Positions 42,448 through 45,275 of a DNA stretch of 45,275 bases are shown here, piece after piece (position 1 is the stretch's first letter; each line of letters opens with the position of its first letter). Location of the stretch: NCBI GenBank assembly GCA_964391735.1, contig CAYMNF010000007.1, forward strand, positions 1-45,275, read 5' to 3'. This DNA comes from CAG-1031 sp964391735 (GTDB taxonomy: Bacteria > Bacteroidota > Bacteroidia > Bacteroidales > Muribaculaceae). The translations under genes were made by a program, and so were the position numbers. The notes under the pieces were generated by a model, which was given only the letters and a program-made list of their open reading frames with translations, made no database searches and had not been told where the DNA came from.

Positions 42448-45051
42448 TTATTCGTCAACGTCATCCTCCCCGGGGGTGTCATCCTCTACATCATCGTCAG
42501 GCTCGTTGTCATCCTCGGGCTCTTCATCAAACAATTCCTCGTTTATTGCCTCGGTGATTTCTTCGGCCTGCTGGTCAATGAGTTCATTGTCCACCTCCTC
42601 CTCGGGGTCGGTAGCGACCGAGCAGATTGATGCAATGGTGTCATTGTTCTTCTCGAGGTTGATCAGACGCACACCCTGGGTGTGGCGTCCCATCACGCGT
42701 ATGGCTGAGATATTCATCCTCAGCGTTATGCCTGAGATATTTATAATCATCAGGTCCATTTCATCGTTTACCGAGAGTATGCCCACAAGCTTACCGGTTT
42801 TGGGGGTGATACGCATTGTCTTCACGCCCTTGCCACCGCGGTTGGTGGTGCGGTATGCTTCAAGGTCGGTACGCTTACCGTATCCGTTTTGGCTGAGAAC
42901 AAGAACCGTGTTGGGAGAGTCTTGTGCCATGGCCACCATGCCCACAACCTCGTCATCACCGGTGTCGTCAAGTCGCATGCCGCGAACACCGGCCGACACT
43001 CGACCCATAACACGCACCCTGTCCTCAGAGAAGTGTATTGCACGGCCGTTTTTGTTAGCCATGATAATCTGCGAGTTGCCATCGGTAAGGTCAACGTTGA
43101 TAAGGCGGTCACCCTCGTTGATGACGATGCCTTTAACGCCCTTGGCGCGCGGACGTGAGTAAGCCTCGAGACTCGTCTTTTTGATAAGGCCCTGAGCCGT
43201 GGCAAAGATCAGGTAGTGGCTCTTTACAAAATCGGGGTCGTTAAGGCCTTTCAGGGGGATTACGGCACTGATGGCATCATCGTTTTCGATGTTCAGCAGG
43301 TTCTGTATGGCGCGACCCTTGCTGTTCTTGGCGCCCTCAGGCAACTCATATACCCTGAGCCAGAAGCAGCGGCCCGTGGTGGTGAAGAAGAGCAGGTATG
43401 AGTGCATTGACGCCGTGTAGATGCTCTCGATGAAGTCCTCGTCACGGGTATTGCTGCCGCGAGAACCAAGGCCTCCGCGGCCCTGGGCGCGATACTCGGT
43501 GAGCGGGGTACGCTTGATGTATCCCATGTGGCTGACGGTGATAACCATATCGTCATCAGCATAGAAGTCCTCGGCGTTGAAGTCGCCGGCCATATAGTCA
43601 ATGTCGGTTTTGCGCTCGTCGCCAAATGAGTCGCGCACCTCCTCAAGTTCACCTTTTATGACATTGCGGCAGACATTCTCGTCGCTGAGGATAAGCTCCA
43701 GACGACCAATCTCCTCCTTAATATCCTGATAGGCTGCATGCAACTTGTCCTGTTCCAGGCCGCTGAGGCGTTTCAGCTGCATGTCAACGACTGCCTGAGC
43801 CTGCGCCTCTGAGAGGTTGAAGCGGTTCATAAGGCGCACCCGCGGATCCTCATCCCTCGGGGTTGTCTTGATAATCTCGATCACCTCATCAATGTTATCG
43901 CAGGCGATAATCAGGCCCTCCAGGATGTGAGCGCGCTCGCGGGCTTTGCCAAGCTCAAATTGTGTGCGGCGTATCACTATTTCATGGCGGTGACTGAGGA
44001 ATGCCTCAAGAATCTCCTTGAGGGTTAAGAGCTTGGGACGGCCGTTTACCAATGCAACGTTGTTCACCGAGAATGATGCCTGCATCTGCGTCATCTTGTA
44101 CAGCTTGTTGAGCACCACTTTGGCATTGGCATCGGTGCGCACCTGTATGACGATGCGCATACCCTCATAGTTACTCTCATCCTTGATGTCAGAGATCCCC
44201 TCAAGTTTCTTTTCGGTAACCAGTTGGGCGATGTAGGCAACCAGTTCAGCTTTGTTAACGTTGTAAGGTATCTCGCTGACAATAATGTTCTCATGATTAT
44301 CCTCGACCTCAATCTCGGCACGTGCACGCAGAACTATACGTCCGCGGCCGGTCTCGTAGGCATCTTTTACGCCCTGATATCCGTAGATGGTTCCGCCGGT
44401 GGGGAAGTCCGGTGCCGGGATGTACTTCATTAACTCAGCGGTGCTGAGGTCAGGATTCTCAAGAAGGGCTATCGAGGCGTTCAACGACTCGGTGAGGTTG
44501 TGGGGAGCCATGTTGGTGGCCATACCCACGGCGATACCCGAGGCCCCGTTTACCAACAGATTGGGGAAGCGGGTGGGGAGCACCACCGGCTCCTTGCGCG
44601 AGTTGTCATAGTTGGGTTGGAAGTCAACAGTGTCGCGGTCGATATCCGAGAGCATGTCCTCGCCCAGTTTGCGCAGTCGCACCTCGGTGTAACGCATAGC
44701 CGCGGGGCCGTCACCGTCAACCGAGCCAAAGTTTCCGTGGCCGTCAATCAGGGTGTAACGCATGGCCCAGGGCTGAGCCAGGCGCACAACCGTGCCATAG
44801 ATTGACGAGTCGCCGTGAGGGTGGTACTTACCCATGACCTCGCCCACGCAGTTTGCAGATTTCTTGTGGGGGCGGTCAGCAGTATTACCCATCTCATGCA
44901 TGCCGAAGAGTACGCGGCGATGCACGGGTTTCAATCCATCACGAACATCGGGGAGTGCACGTGCCACAATCACAGACATTGAATAGTCAATGTAGGCTGA
45001 CTGCATCTCATTCTCGATGTTAATCTTTATAACTCGGTCTTGTTCAAGCAT
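42448..45051 (-). CDS. gyrA: DNA gyrase subunit A
   Basis: Type II topoisomerase subunit of 867 residues that introduces negative supercoils with GyrB. It has the quinolone-region sequence KYHPHGDSSIYGTVVRLAQ, the catalytic Tyr in AAMRYTEVRL, and the C-terminal beta-pinwheel repeats. The GyrA-box region reads AQGRGGLG. The last ~50 residues are very acidic (for example EEPEDDNEPDDD). In the quinolone region the Ser83 equivalent is kept and the Asp87 equivalent is Gly. The ATG at 45051 fits the family start (MLEQDRVIKINIE); a longer frame crosses the promoter. Confidence 0.97.
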   Translation of the reverse strand: MLEQDRVIKINIENEMQSAYIDYSMSVIVARALPDVRDGLKPVHRRVLFGMHEMGNTADRPHKKSANCVGEVMGKYHPHGDSSIYGTVVRLAQPWAMRYTLIDGHGNFGSVDGDGPAAMRYTEVRLRKLGEDMLSDIDRDTVDFQPNYDNSRKEPVVLPTRFPNLLVNGASGIAVGMATNMAPHNLTESLNASIALLENPDLSTAELMKYIPAPDFPTGGTIYGYQGVKDAYETGRGRIVLRARAEIEVEDNHENIIVSEIPYNVNKAELVAYIAQLVTEKKLEGISDIKDESNYEGMRIVIQVRTDANAKVVLNKLYKMTQMQASFSVNNVALVNGRPKLLTLKEILEAFLSHRHEIVIRRTQFELGKARERAHILEGLIIACDNIDEVIEIIKTTPRDEDPRVRLMNRFNLSEAQAQAVVDMQLKRLSGLEQDKLHAAYQDIKEEIGRLELILSDENVCRNVIKGELEEVRDSFGDERKTDIDYMAGDFNAEDFYADDDMVITVSHMGYIKRTPLTEYRAQGRGGLGSRGSNTRDEDFIESIYTASMHSYLLFFTTTGRCFWLRVYELPEGAKNSKGRAIQNLLNIENDDAISAVIPLKGLNDPDFVKSHYLIFATAQGLIKKTSLEAYSRPRAKGVKGIVINEGDRLINVDLTDGNSQIIMANKNGRAIHFSEDRVRVMGRVSAGVRGMRLDDTGDDEVVGMVAMAQDSPNTVLVLSQNGYGKRTDLEAYRTTNRGGKGVKTMRITPKTGKLVGILSVNDEMDLMIINISGITLRMNISAIRVMGRHTQGVRLINLEKNNDTIASICSVATDPEEEVDNELIDQQAEEITEAINEELFDEEPEDDNEPDDDVEDDTPGEDDVDE

Positions 45052-45076
45052 TGTTTTTCTTTCCTGAAATTGCACA

Positions 45077-45107
45077 CAAAGGTACAAAAAAAACAAAAAC
45101 AGGCCAA
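45077..45107 (-). promoter_or_regulatory. Promoter of gyrA
   Basis: Minus-strand TACCTTTG at 45077-45084 with TTG at 45105-45107, spaced by 20 nt. The ATG at 45051 follows after 25 nt. Confidence 0.7.
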
Positions 45108-45183
45108 TCAAACCCCTATTTTTTCAGCATAAAGCGCCGACGGGTTGATTTTTGAAGAATTTAGGTGAAAGGCTCAAGAAATA

Positions 45184-45215
45184 TTTGTTGAATTGGCAAA
45201 AAGTGTTTACCTTTG
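45184..45215 (+). promoter_or_regulatory. Promoter of the tRNA-Gly gene
   Basis: TTTG at 45184-45187 and TACCTTTG at 45208-45215, spaced by 20 nt. The tRNA 5' end lies 9 nt past the box. Confidence 0.8.
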
Positions 45216-45224
45216 CCACGCAAT

Positions 45225-45275
45225 GCGGCAGTAGCTCAGTTGGTAGAGCATCAGCTTCCCAAGCTGAGGGTCGCG
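45225..45275 (+). tRNA. tRNA-Gly (anticodon CCC), cut by the window edge
   Basis: The acceptor arm GCGGCAG, D-arm GCTCAGTTGGTAGAGC, and anticodon stem TCAGC/GCTGA are complete. The anticodon loop TTCCCAA gives CCC, reading GGG. The T-arm and 3' end lie beyond the window. Confidence 0.9.

Noticed and set aside
44740..44860. Quinolone resistance change in gyrA (Gly at the Asp87-equivalent position)
   Set aside because: The Ser83 equivalent is intact, and I cannot exclude that Gly is the normal residue in this lineage.

Overview
The window looks like a chromosome segment from a member of the Bacteroidales, plausibly Muribaculaceae (the family is an inference). Support: Bacteroidetes-type promoters (a TAnnTTTG -7 box, sometimes with TTG/TTTG about 20 nt upstream), an S16 protein with a long Ala/Lys/Glu tail, BspA-type leucine-rich repeat proteins, FISUMP and Wzi families, and a type IX-like C-terminal sorting domain. 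Housekeeping genes are fairly GC-rich. The surface-protein genes are clearly richer in AT.

Layout. 0-0.7 kb: rpsP and its terminator. 0.75-1.85 kb: one BspA-like gene inserted between rpsP and an ABC-F gene, flanked by a 43-bp duplication of the ABC-F 3' end. 1.85-5.4 kb (minus): lepA and an ABC-F ATPase. 5.5-8.8 kb: a lipoprotein and a two-gene ABC exporter. 8.8-14.4 kb: glpABC and an outer-membrane porin, behind a very good promoter. 14.4-15.2 kb: a scrapyard holding a truncated YafQ-like toxin, a second 3' end of the porin and a possible ORF6N remnant. 15.2-18 kb: a structured leader and a large Big2/GLUG surface protein. 18.1-25.2 kb: dxr, an acyl-CoA ligase, a CPBP protease, glnS and a TPR-like protein. 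25.2-27.1 kb: an unusual 540-bp gap and dnaA. 27.2-34 kb: a membrane Ser/Thr kinase with MORN repeats, then five secreted proteins that share one N-terminal leader (one FISUMP, four BspA-like). 34-36 kb: a large putative porin. 36.2-41.1 kb (minus): a wzi / lipoprotein / legB-like / ATP-grasp / neuB-like operon for surface sugars. 41.2-45.1 kb (minus): a TPR protein and gyrA. A tRNA-Gly starts at the right edge.

The most unusual content is the kinase-headed array of leader-sharing secreted repeat proteins and its displaced sixth member near rpsP. That member carries a promoter segment resembling the one at the far end of the array, and sits between duplicated gene ends. A second 3'-end duplication lies behind the glp porin. 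The long leader of the Big2/GLUG gene can form two mutually exclusive hairpins, and several genes (lepA, wzi, the 34-kb porin) appear to be transcribed with almost no 5' leader.

All function calls come from reading motifs in the sequence. No database search or folding program was run.
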